From contig NZ_CP152002.1 in NCBI RefSeq assembly GCF_038595055.1, forward strand, positions 2,028,501 to 2,092,500: a stretch of 64,000 nt of DNA, given 5' to 3'. The DNA is from Paenibacillus sp. FSL R7-0345. GTDB taxonomy: Bacteria; Bacillota; Bacilli; Paenibacillales; Paenibacillaceae. A program made the translations under genes and the position numbers. A model generated the notes under the pieces. That model was not told the origin of the DNA. It saw nothing but the letters and a program-made list of their open reading frames with translations, and did no database searches. Positions 33,858 to 43,046 of the stretch are shown here, in pieces; within the stretch, counting starts at the first letter, position 1, and each line of letters opens with the position of its first letter.

Positions 33858-35042
33858 ATGGACGAGAAACTGAGGATTGAAAGCAGACTTGCGCAAATAG
33901 GCTCACAGGAAGATCCCGCTACCGGAGCAGTTAATTACCCGATTTATAATGCAACGGCATTCCGCCACCCGAGACTTGGACAAAGCACCGGCTTTGACTA
34001 TATCCGTACCAAAAACCCGACCCGGTCCGTGCTGGAAACGGCTGCGGCTGAGCTGGAGTCCGGTGATGCCGGCTTTGCCTGCAGCTCCGGCATGGCTGCA
34101 CTGACCACGGTGTTTGCCTTATTCGGACAGGGGGATCACCTGGTCGTTTCCCTTGACCTTTATGGCGGGACCTACCGTCTGCTGGAACGGATTTTGTCCA
34201 AGTACGGTATTACAGCCTCCTATGTGGATACCAATGACCTTGACGGACTGGAAGCAGCCCGCCGTCCGGAGACAAAGGCAGTGTTCATCGAGACGCCGAC
34301 CAATCCGCTGATGATGATTACTGACATCCAGGCAGTGTGTACATGGGCAGGCCATCACGGGCTGCTGACGATTGTAGACAATACGCTGCTTACCCCGTTC
34401 TTCCAGCGCCCGCTGGAGCTGGGAGCGGATATCATTGTGCACAGCGCGACTAAATACCTGGGCGGCCACAATGATGTGCTTGCCGGCCTGATCATAACCA
34501 AAGGTGCTGAGCTGTCTGCTGAAATGGCCGTTCTGCATAACTCCCTTGGAGCCGTGCTTGCACCTAATGACAGCTACCAGCTGATGAAGGGCATGAAGAC
34601 GCTGGCTCTGCGCATGGAACGTCATGAGAGCAATGCGCTGGCCCTTGCCCATTATCTGCTGGAGCATCCGGCCGTGGCAGAGGTGTTCCATCCGGGTCTG
34701 CCGGATCATCCGGGATATGAAATTCAGAATCGCCAATCCTCAGGCAACACAGGCATCTTCTCCTTTAAGGTAAAAGATGCCCGTTACGTGGAGCCGCTGC
34801 TCCGCCACATCCGGCTGATCGCTTTTGCCGAGAGTCTGGGCGGGGTTGAGTCCCTTATGACTTATCCGGCCGTACAGACTCATGCCGACATTCCGGTAGA
34901 GATTCGCGATGCTGTCGGGGTAGATGACCGGCTGCTGCGCTTCTCCGTCGGCATTGAGCACGTGAACGACCTGATTGCCGACCTCGGCCAGGCGCTGGAG
35001 GCAGCCCGTGTGGAGCTGGAGCAAGCAGTGACAGCTGAATAA
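33858..35042 (+). CDS. metI: Cystathionine gamma-synthase/O-acetylhomoserine thiolyase
   Basis: A 394-residue PLP enzyme that joins O-acetylhomoserine with cysteine (or sulfide). The Cys/Met-metabolism signature is present: YIRTKNPTRSVLETAAAELE, SSGMAA, and the Schiff-base region DIIVHSATKYLGGHNDVLAG with Lys near 199. C-terminal SLGGVESLMTYPA and LLRFSVGIEH are conserved. AGGAGG lies upstream of the ATG. It lies 48 bases after metA and is thus under the same SAM riboswitch, as in MetI of Bacillus. A terminator follows. Confidence 0.94.
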   Translation: MDEKLRIESRLAQIGSQEDPATGAVNYPIYNATAFRHPRLGQSTGFDYIRTKNPTRSVLETAAAELESGDAGFACSSGMAALTTVFALFGQGDHLVVSLDLYGGTYRLLERILSKYGITASYVDTNDLDGLEAARRPETKAVFIETPTNPLMMITDIQAVCTWAGHHGLLTIVDNTLLTPFFQRPLELGADIIVHSATKYLGGHNDVLAGLIITKGAELSAEMAVLHNSLGAVLAPNDSYQLMKGMKTLALRMERHESNALALAHYLLEHPAVAEVFHPGLPDHPGYEIQNRQSSGNTGIFSFKVKDARYVEPLLRHIRLIAFAESLGGVESLMTYPAVQTHADIPVEIRDAVGVDDRLLRFSVGIEHVNDLIADLGQALEAARVELEQAVTAE

Positions 35043-35052
35043 TTATACAAAG

Positions 35053-35090
35053 GAGACGGCAGCGCGTTTGATGCGCGGCCGTCTCTTTTT
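35053..35090 (+). terminator. Rho-independent terminator of metA-metI
   Basis: AGACGGC and GCCGTCT arms with an inner GCGCG/TGCGC stem are followed by five T. Confidence 0.9.
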
Positions 35091-35230
35091 CACGGAGCCG
35101 GAATCCTGGCATCAAAAGATTTCTCAAGCCGCCGGGATTGTGTTACGATGAATGGATGAATGCTTTATGTATTTACTCTTTAAAATTTTATCAACCATAA
35201 TGTATGGAAATATGAAGGAGGCTGCGAACG

Positions 35231-36367
35231 ATGAGTGCGATAGATCTTATTCTGGATAAGACGCTGAAAGGCGAACGCCTCGGGCTGGAAGACACCATCC
35301 GGTTGTTCGAGAGCAACGAAATTGAAAAAATGGGCGCAGCTGCAGATGTGATCATGAAGCGCTGGCACCCCGATCCGCTGGCTACATTTGTCATTGGGCG
35401 CAATATTAACTATACCAACGTCTGTGATGTGTACTGCCGTTTTTGCGCATTTTACCGCAGACCCGGATCAGATGAAGGTTATGTGCTTCCTGATGAAACC
35501 ATCTACCAGAAGATCGCTGAGACGATTGCTGTAAATGGTACGGAAATTCTGATGCAGGGCGGAACGAATCCGAACCTTCCGTTCAGCTATTATACGGATA
35601 TTCTCCGCGGGATCAAACAGCGGTTCCCTGAGATCACGATGCATTCCTTTTCTCCGGCGGAGATTATGAAGATGGTCGAAGTATCCGGCTTGCCGCTGGA
35701 GCAGGTGATGCGCGATATTCATGCTGCCGGCCTTGACTCGCTGCCGGGCGGCGGGGCAGAGATCCTCGACGACCGTACCCGCCGCAAGATCAGCCGGCTC
35801 AAGGGCTCCTGGGTGGACTGGATGAATGTTATGAAGACCGCGCACAAAATTGGTATGAATACAACCGCTACGATGGTTATCGGTCTTGGCGAGAGTATGG
35901 AGGAACGCGCGCTGCATCTGCTGCGGGTTCGTGAAGCTCAGGATGAGTGCATTGCGAACAAATATGACTCTGAGGGCTTCCTGGCCTTCATCTCCTGGAC
36001 GTTCCAGCCGGATAACACCAATCTCAAGCTGGACAGACAGACTCCGGAGGAATATCTGAAGACGGTAGCAATCAGCCGTCTGGTGCTCGACAACATCAAG
36101 AACTTCCAATCCTCATGGGTAACGATGGGGCCTGAGGTCGGCAAGCTGTCCCTGCAATACGGCTGTAATGACTTCGGCAGCACAATGATCGAAGAGAACG
36201 TAGTCTCCTCGGCAGGGGCGACTTACAAGGTTAACATTGAGTCGATTACCCAGCTGATCCGTGAAGCAGGCAAGATCCCGGCACAGCGCAACACGCGTTA
36301 TGACATTTTGCGTACCTTCGAAGATGCGAATATGAAGATCGATAATGATTTTGTAATGCAGAACTAA
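35231..36367 (+). CDS. mqnC: Cyclic dehypoxanthinyl futalosine synthase
   Basis: A 378-residue radical SAM enzyme of the futalosine menaquinone route, which cyclises dehypoxanthine futalosine. The [4Fe-4S] motif is C-x3-C-x2-C at Cys65, Cys69 and Cys72 (CDVYCRFC), and the Gly-rich MQGGTNPNL and SLPGGGAEILDD segments are characteristic of the MqnC/CofH family. AAGGAGG precedes the ATG. It stands alone here, so the other mqn genes lie elsewhere. Presence of this pathway fits Paenibacillus, where both routes are known. Confidence 0.95.
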   Translation: MSAIDLILDKTLKGERLGLEDTIRLFESNEIEKMGAAADVIMKRWHPDPLATFVIGRNINYTNVCDVYCRFCAFYRRPGSDEGYVLPDETIYQKIAETIAVNGTEILMQGGTNPNLPFSYYTDILRGIKQRFPEITMHSFSPAEIMKMVEVSGLPLEQVMRDIHAAGLDSLPGGGAEILDDRTRRKISRLKGSWVDWMNVMKTAHKIGMNTTATMVIGLGESMEERALHLLRVREAQDECIANKYDSEGFLAFISWTFQPDNTNLKLDRQTPEEYLKTVAISRLVLDNIKNFQSSWVTMGPEVGKLSLQYGCNDFGSTMIEENVVSSAGATYKVNIESITQLIREAGKIPAQRNTRYDILRTFEDANMKIDNDFVMQN

Positions 36368-36387
36368 TTCTTTAGTAATCTATCTAT

Positions 36388-36433
36388 AAAAAGAACCCGT
36401 CCGGCAGTTTACGCTGCTTGGCGGGTTCTTTTT
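36388..36433 (+). terminator. Rho-independent terminator of mqnC
   Basis: AAAAAGAACCCG and CGGGTTCTTTTT arms form a long hairpin with an inner GCAG/CTGC stem. Confidence 0.9.
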
Positions 36434-36781
36434 CGTGCATAATGAAGCATGTCAGGATTTCTCTGATGAATGTTTTTGTATAAATATAGAAAAATATAGT
36501 TTTTATTAGGTTGATTGAGTTAACCCCTATATACAATTAAATATTTATATATATGTCACTTGTTTATGTGTCAAAAGCTTACATAGTTTTTCGTACTATA
36601 TTTCGCATTATGTCAAGTTTTGGATTTTACATAAGGCATAATGACTAAATTTACGCTAATATATATGATATTTTACACAACTATTGACTCTATTTGATGT
36701 TTTTTGCTAGATTCAAATATTCGCTTGTGGTACAATTCTCCTCGGTCACTAATAGAGAAAAACTGGGAGGATTATTCACTT
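36434..36781. other. AT-rich upstream region of the nucleotidase gene
   Basis: There is no gene in these 348 bases. It holds an inverted repeat CATTATG (36606-36612) / CATAATG (36637-36643). It also has three TTTACA or TTTACG hexamers (36626, 36650, 36672) and possible promoter parts, TTGACT at 36683 and TACAAT at 36731. The spacing does not fit PhoP boxes. Its length and AT content suggest a regulatory region. Confidence 0.5.
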
Positions 36782-39700
36782 ATGGGAGAAAGACGATGGA
36801 ACAAGCCGGTAGCTTCAATTCTGGCAACCACAGTTCTGACTGCACAGGTTTTTGGGGGTGTGCTGGTAGGTTCGGTTCTCGGGGCTGATAAAGCTGAAGC
36901 CGCTCCGGCACCTGGAGTGACAGTAGATCTGCGTCTGATGAGCACTACTGATGTGCACACCAATGTCTACGGCTGGGATTATTTCAAGAATGCCGCCTCG
37001 GCGACAGTGGGTCTCGACAAAACAGCTACTTTGGTTAAAGAAGCCAGAGAGCAGAACGGCAACAATCTTTTGCTTGATAACGGTGATTTGATTCAAGGAA
37101 CTCCGCTGGGAACGTACATGGCAACCAAGTCGGATATCAGAACCAACAATGACCGGATTCATCCTATGATCGCAGCAATGAACGTTATGGGCTATGACGC
37201 GGCCACCTTCGGCAACCATGAATTTAACTATGGTCTGGAGTATCTGGAGCGTACAGTTAACGGAAGTGCTAACAATAAAGAAAATACAGATGCTAACTTT
37301 AAGTATGTAAATGCTAACATTTACAACATTGACGGTGTAACAAATGCGTACAAGCCATATGAAATTATTGATAAACAGGTTAAAGGCTCCGACGGCCAGA
37401 TGCATACAGTAAAAGTGGGCTTGCTGGGTCTTGTTACTCCGCAGATTATGGAGTGGGATAAGGTCAACCTCGAAGGCAAGTTTGTGGTAAAAGATATCAG
37501 CGAAACAGCTGCGAAATTTGTTCCTCTAATGGAAGCAGACGGGGCAGAGGTCATTGTCGCCATGGCTCATACCGGCTTTGATGCTGCTGCTGCCTCAGAG
37601 CTGTCAGGTGCAGAAAACGACATAAATCAACTGAGTAAGGTAGAAGGCATTGATGCCATCACATTCTCGCATACACATAAAGTATTCCCTACCAACGGTG
37701 TGGATTCATCGCTTGATGCTTCTTTCAAAGATCCGGCCACCAAAGCTCCATACAATAGCGATGTTGCCAAAATCGACAACGTAAACGGCCATATCAATGG
37801 CACGCCTGCGGTACAGGCTGGTTATGGCGGCGGCTACCTTGGTCTGGTCGATCTGAAGATCGTTCAGGACGGTAACGGCTGGAAGGTGGACAAAGCGGCT
37901 TCCAAATCATCCACCGTGTCCATTTCCGGTAAAGCGGCTGATCCGGCGGTAGATGCTGTAACCGGTGCTGCTCATGCGGCAACTATCGAATACACCGGCC
38001 AGAAGCTGGGCGAAACAACTGCCTCAATGAACAGCTTCTTCGCCATGGTGCAGGACGATCCGACGGTTCAGATCGTAACCTATGCCCAGCAGCGTTATGT
38101 ATCGAATCTGATTAACACAGATCCGGCTCTGGCTGACTACAAGGAGCTCCCGATTCTTAGTGTGGGTGCACCGTTCAAAGCTGGACGTAACGGATTCGAA
38201 GAGTATACCGAGATCAGCAAAGGCGATCTGACGATCCGCAGCGCCAGCGACCTCTACCTGTATGACAATACGCTGAAAGCGATTGTTGTAAAGGGCTCTA
38301 CTGTAAAAGAATGGATTGAAATGAGTGCGGGTGCATTCAACCGGATTAAAACGGGCATTTCGACAGCCCAGCCGCTGCTGAATTCCGCATTTGCAGTATA
38401 CAACTTCGACGTCATTGACGGTGTTCAGTACACGATCGACGTTACCAAGAATGCTAAATACAAGCCGGACGGTTCGATTAACGATGCCTCCTCCAGCCGT
38501 GTAACCAGCGTTACTTACGGCGGCGCGCCGCTTGATCTGAATCAGGACTTCGTTGTAGTTACCAACAACTACCGTGCAAGCGGCGGCGGTAACTTCCCTG
38601 GCGTAAAAGCCGGCAAAATGATCATCGATTCCCAGATGGAGAACCGCCAGGTACTGATGGATTACATCAGTGAAGCCGGTGTGGTTGACCCGACTGCAGA
38701 CGGCAACTGGTCCATTGCACCAATTAAAGGCAATGTAACAGTGACCTTCCCGTCTTCACCAAAAGCAGCTGAAGTGCTGCCGGCCAACATCAAGGACACG
38801 GAAACCAAAGATGTTAAAGGCTTCAGCATTTATACACTTGACCTGAAAGAAGAGGCAACTGCACCAACTGCAGATGTTGAAGTTCACCTGATCGGCATCA
38901 ACGACTTCCACGGCCAGCTGGACACTACTTCTGTAGTAAGCGGCAAGAACGTGGGTACTGCTGCTGTTTTGGCAACTTACCTGAAGCAGGCCCGTGCGAA
39001 GTATGACAATTCCCTGCTCTTCCATAACGGGGACTCCGTAGGCGCATCTGCTCCGGTATCCTCACTTGAACGTGATGAGCCGACACATGAGTGGATGAAT
39101 CTGATGAAATTCGACGTCGGAACACTGGGCAACCATGAGTTTGACCAGGGCGTTGCGGCACTCAAGACACAAATTTTTGGCGGTGTTGATCCGAAGAACA
39201 GCAGTGTAAACCATGCTGGTGCTGATTTTGATTACATCAACGCCAACGTAATTGACGTTGCAACCAATGAGCCAATCATTAACCCTTATGTAATTAAAGA
39301 AGTGGGCGGCGTAAAAATCGGATTTATCGGTGTTGTAACTAAAGCAACGCCTGATAAAGTAGCTCCTTCCGGACTTGTAGGCGTTAAATTCCTGTCTGCC
39401 ACTGAAGAAGTAGCCGCTATCGAGAAGTATGCAAAAGAGCTTCAGGATAAAGGTGTAGAAACAATCATCGTGCTGGCACATGACCCTGCAACTACAAAGG
39501 GTGACGCGGCAAGCGGTTATGTTACTACAGGTGAAGCTGCAGATCTGGCAAAAGCCCTGCCGGCTAACTCGCCGGTTGACGTTATCGTTGCCGGGGATAA
39601 CCACGGCTACGCGAACGACATCGTAAACGGCAAGCTCGTTGTTCAGGCTTACTCTTACGGTACTGCTTTTGAAGATATTAAGCTGGTCATTGACCATAAG

Positions 39701-41098
39701 ACAGGCGATGTGAAAACAAAGTCTGCAACAGTAACATCGACGTTCCAGGAAGGGGTAACACCTGATCCTGAAACGGTTGCCCTGGTTAACAAGTATCTGG
39801 CTAAGCACCCTGAGTTGACTCAGCCGGTAGGTACTACTGACGGTACAATTACCCGTACAGATGTTTACAACAATGAAGCTCCGCTGGGTAACCTGATTGC
39901 CGATGCTATGCGTGCGGCTGATTTCGGTGACGGGGCAGCGGCTGATTTCGCCTTCATGAACCCGGGCGGTATCCGCGCTGACCTTCCTAAGGGCAATGTA
40001 TCCTTCGGAGATCTGGCTAAGATCCAGCCGTTTGGCAATACGCTGGTGAAGCTGACCCTTACCGGTGAGCAGATCAAAACCCTGCTGCAGCAGCAATGGG
40101 CAGTAAAAGCTGACGGAACAGCTGATATCAAAACACTGCAGATTTCCGGCCTGAAGTACACGGCTGACATGTATCTGCCGGTTAAGGACCGTATCTCCAG
40201 CCTGACCAAAGCTGACGGTACGCCAATCGAAATGAACAAGAGCTATAATGCAGTGGTGAATAACTTTATGGCTGCAGGCGGCGACAACTACACTGTACTG
40301 ACCAAAGCCAGCGCTTCTGTGCCTGGTCCGATCGATCTGGATGTATTCTATGATTACATCGTAGACACATTCAAAGGCGGGGCGATTACAGCCAAGGTTG
40401 AAGGCCGTATTATCAATAACGCTAAGGCTCCGGCAGCTATTCCGGGCGGAATTCCTGCTCCGGCAGTAACACCGGCACCTTCTGCAACACCAGTTCCATC
40501 GGCAACACCGGCACCATCCGCAACCCCTGCCCCTTCGGCAGCGCCGGGCACTTTCACTGATCTGGGTAATGTGGCCTGGGCTCAGGAAGCGATCACTTCC
40601 CTTGCAGAGAAAGGGATTGTGAAGGGTCTTGAGAACGGCCAGTTCGCACCAACCAAAACAGTAACCCGTGCTGAATTCGTAACGATGCTTGTGCGTGCAT
40701 TGAACCTGAGTGCTCCTGCAACAGGCACGGCCTTCAATGATGTGAAGCAGGGCGTATGGTATACCGATTCGATCGCTGCTGCTGTTAACGCAGGTATTGT
40801 GAAAGGCTCGGGTAACGGCAAATTCGAACCGGGCCGCGAGATTACCCGCGAGGAAATGGCAATTATGATCGTGAATGCTCTTGCCGGCCAACTGGAGCCT
40901 GTTAATACTTCTGCAGCTCTCGGCGAATTTGCTGACAAAAACACCATTGCTCCTTACGCCCAGGAAGCTGTTGCACAGCTGACTCAGCTGGGAATCGTAA
41001 ATGGGGTTGAAGGCGGCAAGTTTGCACCAAAAGCAATGGCAAACCGTGCTCAGGCTGCAGTAATCATTTACCGCATGCTTGAAAACAAAGCTTCTTAA
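36782..41098 (+). CDS. yfkN: Surface-anchored double nucleotidase with SLH domains (YfkN-like)
   Basis: A 1438-residue exported enzyme. A signal peptide covers about 1-42 (ending DKAEAAPAP). The first metallophosphoesterase/nucleotidase module (about 47-680) begins LRLMSTTDVHTNVYGWDYF, with GNHEFNYG, like 2',3'-cyclic phosphodiesterase/3'-nucleotidases. The second (about 698-1210) begins VHLIGINDFHGQLD, with LGNHEFDQG, like 5'-nucleotidases. A Pro/Ala/Ser linker follows. Three SLH repeats (about 1257-1438) anchor it to the cell-wall S-layer polymer, replacing the LPXTG end of B. subtilis YfkN. It probably recovers nucleosides and phosphate outside the cell. ATG at 36782 follows GGGAGG; an upstream in-frame extension to 36704 is not a good start. 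Confidence 0.94.
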   Translation: MGERRWNKPVASILATTVLTAQVFGGVLVGSVLGADKAEAAPAPGVTVDLRLMSTTDVHTNVYGWDYFKNAASATVGLDKTATLVKEAREQNGNNLLLDNGDLIQGTPLGTYMATKSDIRTNNDRIHPMIAAMNVMGYDAATFGNHEFNYGLEYLERTVNGSANNKENTDANFKYVNANIYNIDGVTNAYKPYEIIDKQVKGSDGQMHTVKVGLLGLVTPQIMEWDKVNLEGKFVVKDISETAAKFVPLMEADGAEVIVAMAHTGFDAAAASELSGAENDINQLSKVEGIDAITFSHTHKVFPTNGVDSSLDASFKDPATKAPYNSDVAKIDNVNGHINGTPAVQAGYGGGYLGLVDLKIVQDGNGWKVDKAASKSSTVSISGKAADPAVDAVTGAAHAATIEYTGQKLGETTASMNSFFAMVQDDPTVQIVTYAQQRYVSNLINTDPALADYKELPILSVGAPFKAGRNGFEEYTEISKGDLTIRSASDLYLYDNTLKAIVVKGSTVKEWIEMSAGAFNRIKTGISTAQPLLNSAFAVYNFDVIDGVQYTIDVTKNAKYKPDGSINDASSSRVTSVTYGGAPLDLNQDFVVVTNNYRASGGGNFPGVKAGKMIIDSQMENRQVLMDYISEAGVVDPTADGNWSIAPIKGNVTVTFPSSPKAAEVLPANIKDTETKDVKGFSIYTLDLKEEATAPTADVEVHLIGINDFHGQLDTTSVVSGKNVGTAAVLATYLKQARAKYDNSLLFHNGDSVGASAPVSSLERDEPTHEWMNLMKFDVGTLGNHEFDQGVAALKTQIFGGVDPKNSSVNHAGADFDYINANVIDVATNEPIINPYVIKEVGGVKIGFIGVVTKATPDKVAPSGLVGVKFLSATEEVAAIEKYAKELQDKGVETIIVLAHDPATTKGDAASGYVTTGEAADLAKALPANSPVDVIVAGDNHGYANDIVNGKLVVQAYSYGTAFEDIKLVIDHKTGDVKTKSATVTSTFQEGVTPDPETVALVNKYLAKHPELTQPVGTTDGTITRTDVYNNEAPLGNLIADAMRAADFGDGAAADFAFMNPGGIRADLPKGNVSFGDLAKIQPFGNTLVKLTLTGEQIKTLLQQQWAVKADGTADIKTLQISGLKYTADMYLPVKDRISSLTKADGTPIEMNKSYNAVVNNFMAAGGDNYTVLTKASASVPGPIDLDVFYDYIVDTFKGGAITAKVEGRIINNAKAPAAIPGGIPAPAVTPAPSATPVPSATPAPSATPAPSAAPGTFTDLGNVAWAQEAITSLAEKGIVKGLENGQFAPTKTVTRAEFVTMLVRALNLSAPATGTAFNDVKQGVWYTDSIAAAVNAGIVKGSGNGKFEPGREITREEMAIMIVNALAGQLEPVNTSAALGEFADKNTIAPYAQEAVAQLTQLGIVNGVEGGKFAPKAMANRAQAAVIIYRMLENKAS

Positions 41099-41110
41099 TT
41101 CGGATTCTAT

Positions 41111-41163
41111 AAAAAAGATGCCCTCTGTCGTCTACGGATGACGGCGGGCATCTTTTCTTTTTG
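41111..41163 (+). terminator. Rho-independent terminator of the nucleotidase gene
   Basis: GATGCCC and GGGCATC arms with an inner GTCGTC/GACG stem are followed by a T-rich tract (TTTTCTTTTTG). Confidence 0.85.
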
Positions 41164-41236
41164 TTTATACATTTTATTCTTCATAAAAACAGGCCTATGC
41201 GTATTCTGCATGGGCCTGTCCAACTCAGTCTGGTCT

Positions 41237-41419
41237 TTATTTTACAGCAGCTTCCCACTTGCAGCGCACAGGGGACACAATGGCATTTTCCTTCTTCAGC
41301 TCAGTAAAAGCTTTGTCTACCGCCTTGCGTTCCAGTCCGGAGAGCTTCTCGACCTCACCAGCGCTGAGCGGTGTTGCCGATGCTTTGATAATGTCCAGCA
41401 CTTGTTCTTTTACGCTCAT
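41237..41419 (-). CDS. Small winged-helix-like protein
   Basis: A 60-residue protein resembling a lone winged helix-turn-helix domain: VLDIIKASATPLSAGEVEKLSGLERKAVDKAFTELKKENAIVSPVRCKWE. The pattern is that of the DNA-binding half of MarR/ArsR-type regulators or RQC-like domains. The start is ATG at 41419, 10 bases after AAGGA; a TTG-based extension to 41440 is possible. It is a single gene between two others, and its target is unknown. Confidence 0.72.
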   Translation of the reverse strand: MSVKEQVLDIIKASATPLSAGEVEKLSGLERKAVDKAFTELKKENAIVSPVRCKWEAAVK

Positions 41420-41544
41420 GAATGCCACGTCCTTATTCAATATTTTAGTTGAAAGAATGACTTCTTAGATTTGTAGTATAGAAGAGGCGGGAGAGAAGTG
41501 CAGTGACTTTTATCGAATCAGGCGGTTATTTTTATATAAATAGA

Positions 41545-41573
41545 TTTACAGTAGTATCCAAAAGTGATATCAT
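41545..41573 (+). promoter_or_regulatory. Sigma-A promoter of the SPFH gene
   Basis: TTTACA (41545-41550), a 17-base spacer and TATCAT (41568-41573) lie 37 bases upstream of the SPFH start. Confidence 0.65.
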
Positions 41574-41583
41574 AATTATATCA
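41565..41583. promoter_or_regulatory. Palindrome on the -10 of the SPFH promoter
   Basis: TGATAT and ATATCA arms with a seven-base spacer overlap the -10 hexamer. It is a candidate operator, possibly for the ribbon-helix-helix protein encoded in the same operon. Confidence 0.45.
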
Positions 41584-41609
41584 AATACATATCTTGTGGA
41601 GGTGCTTTT

Positions 41610-42452
41610 ATGAAGGAGAAAATTTTGCGTCCGGTAAGCGGGTTTTGGGTCATTGCACTGATTGTGGTCTGTCTGGCAGGCGGGATCTACGGGGGAGCCC
41701 AGGAATATGTTGCAGTGCCGGTTCTTCTTTTCTTAGTTGCCGCTGTTCTGTGCACAAGCATCACGATCGTCCAGCCCAATAAGTCGGTTGTGGTTACTTT
41801 CTTTGGGCAATATGTCGGAACGATTGTAAAAAGCGGGATGTATGCGGTTATTCCGTTCAGTATCCGTAAAACCGTGTCGCTGCGGGTACGTAACTTCAAC
41901 AGCGTCAAGCTAAAGGTAAATGATGTGGAAGGGAATCCGATCGAAATTGCGGCAGTAATTGTATTCAAGGTTATCAATTCTGCCAAGGCACTGTTTGATG
42001 TAGATAAATATATGGCGTTTGTGGAAATTCAGAGTGAGACGGCGCTCCGTCATGTAGCAAGCAAATACCCTTATGATAATTTTAATGAATCAGGGATGTC
42101 ACTGCGGGCTAATGCCGACGAGATTGCCAAAGAGCTGGCTGTAGAGTTGCAGGAGCGACTGTCCTTGTCCGGGGTGGAAGTCATTGAGGCACGGCTGACC
42201 CATCTGGCGTATTCTACAGAGATTGCCAGCACAATGCTCCAGCGCCAGCAGGCTTCGGCGATTCTTTCAGCACGGCAGATCATTGTAGAAGGTGCTGTCG
42301 GCATGGTGGACATGGCGATCCGCCAGCTTAAAGAAAACGGCGTGGTTGAGCTTGATGAAGAACGCAAGGCGGCAATGATCAATAATCTGATGGTGGCCAT
42401 TGTGTCGGAGCGCGGAGCGAGCCCGGTTATTAACGCCGGATCGTTGTACTAG
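41610..42452 (+). CDS. SPFH/Band 7 domain membrane protein
   Basis: A 280-residue protein. Two N-terminal membrane segments (about 12-55) are followed by an SPFH (stomatin/prohibitin-like) domain of about 190 residues, with [24 protein letters not shown] and the helical [40 protein letters not shown]. It is of the kind that forms membrane microdomains, but the bacterial function is not known. GGAGG lies upstream of the ATG. The ribbon-helix-helix gene follows at 42466, 13 bases on, in one operon. Confidence 0.9.
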   Translation: MKEKILRPVSGFWVIALIVVCLAGGIYGGAQEYVAVPVLLFLVAAVLCTSITIVQPNKSVVVTFFGQYVGTIVKSGMYAVIPFSIRKTVSLRVRNFNSVKLKVNDVEGNPIEIAAVIVFKVINSAKALFDVDKYMAFVEIQSETALRHVASKYPYDNFNESGMSLRANADEIAKELAVELQERLSLSGVEVIEARLTHLAYSTEIASTMLQRQQASAILSARQIIVEGAVGMVDMAIRQLKENGVVELDEERKAAMINNLMVAIVSERGASPVINAGSLY

Positions 42453-42465
42453 GGGATGATAAATC

Positions 42466-42639
42466 ATGGCGGCCAAAAAGAGCTTTCCGCTGCGGATTGA
42501 TCCGGAGCTGTATGAAGCGCTGGAGCGTTGGGCGGGAGAGGAATTTCGCAGCGTAAACGGACACATTGAATATTTGCTGCGTGAGTCTTTGAAGCGCGCG
42601 GGCCGCTTGCCGGGAAAAAAACGCCGGGAAGAGGAGTAA
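42466..42639 (+). CDS. Arc-like ribbon-helix-helix protein
   Basis: A 57-residue basic protein. An [24 protein letters not shown] start is the strand-helix of an Arc/MetJ-type DNA-binding fold, and [18 protein letters not shown] is the second helix. A charged tail ends KKRREEE. AGGGGAT precedes the ATG, 13 bases after the SPFH stop. The pairing of an RHH protein with a membrane-associated SPFH protein is frequently seen in Bacillales. It may regulate its own operon through the palindrome at 41565. Confidence 0.8.
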   Translation: MAAKKSFPLRIDPELYEALERWAGEEFRSVNGHIEYLLRESLKRAGRLPGKKRREEE

Positions 42640-42699
42640 TCGGGCTGGAGGCTTGACTGAAGCAGCACACAGCTTTATAATTACTGCATAATTCACGTT

Positions 42700-42971
42700 A
42701 ACAGCGTCGACAAAGATATGGATCGTTGATTCAGGACCGCTTCAGAGAGAGGGAACTCAGGCTGCAATTTCCTCCGGTATCCGGCTTCCGATTTACCCCT
42801 TTGTAGCTGCGGTTATGAACTCCCGGCCGGCTCTGCGCCAGTCACGGGATAGTAAGCACCGCCGGTTCATGGCCGTTATTCCCATGCTGATGAAGGATTC
42901 TTGTCTTAGAATCGAATTTGGGTGGAACCACGGGTGCAATCACTCGTCCCTATGCGGGACGGGTGTTTTTT
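42700..42971 (+). promoter_or_regulatory. T-box leader of thrS
   Basis: A tRNA-sensing leader. The T-box sequence TTTGGGTGGAACCACGGG is at 42917-42934, and the terminator (CACTCGTCCC/GGGACGGGTG then six T) at 42941-42971. Stem I covers roughly 42720-42860, with CAGAGAG and a GAGGGAA/TTTCCTC hairpin. The UGGA bulge implies pairing with a tRNA with U before CCA. The specifier triplet cannot be assigned firmly; ACT at 42819-42821 is a candidate that would fit tRNA-Thr. The boundaries are approximate. Confidence 0.9.
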
Positions 42972-43046
42972 GTATGCGTGAATGATTCCCGTCCGCCATT
43001 CAAACGCCCTGAGCGGGCCAGCTACCAACCAATAGGAGGAACAACA

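Noticed and set aside
36600..36680. PhoP boxes upstream of the nucleotidase gene
   Set aside because: TTTACA-like hexamers occur but are spaced 24 and 22 bases, not as the 11-base direct repeats of a Pho box.
36704..36781. Upstream extension of the nucleotidase frame
   Set aside because: It would put 26 non-signal-like residues before a good signal peptide, and the ATG at 36782 has the GGGAGG site.
39062..40891. 609-codon open frame on the minus strand inside the nucleotidase gene
   Set aside because: It lies entirely antisense to a gene with clear domains, has low-complexity Cys/Ser/Arg content and no good start site.
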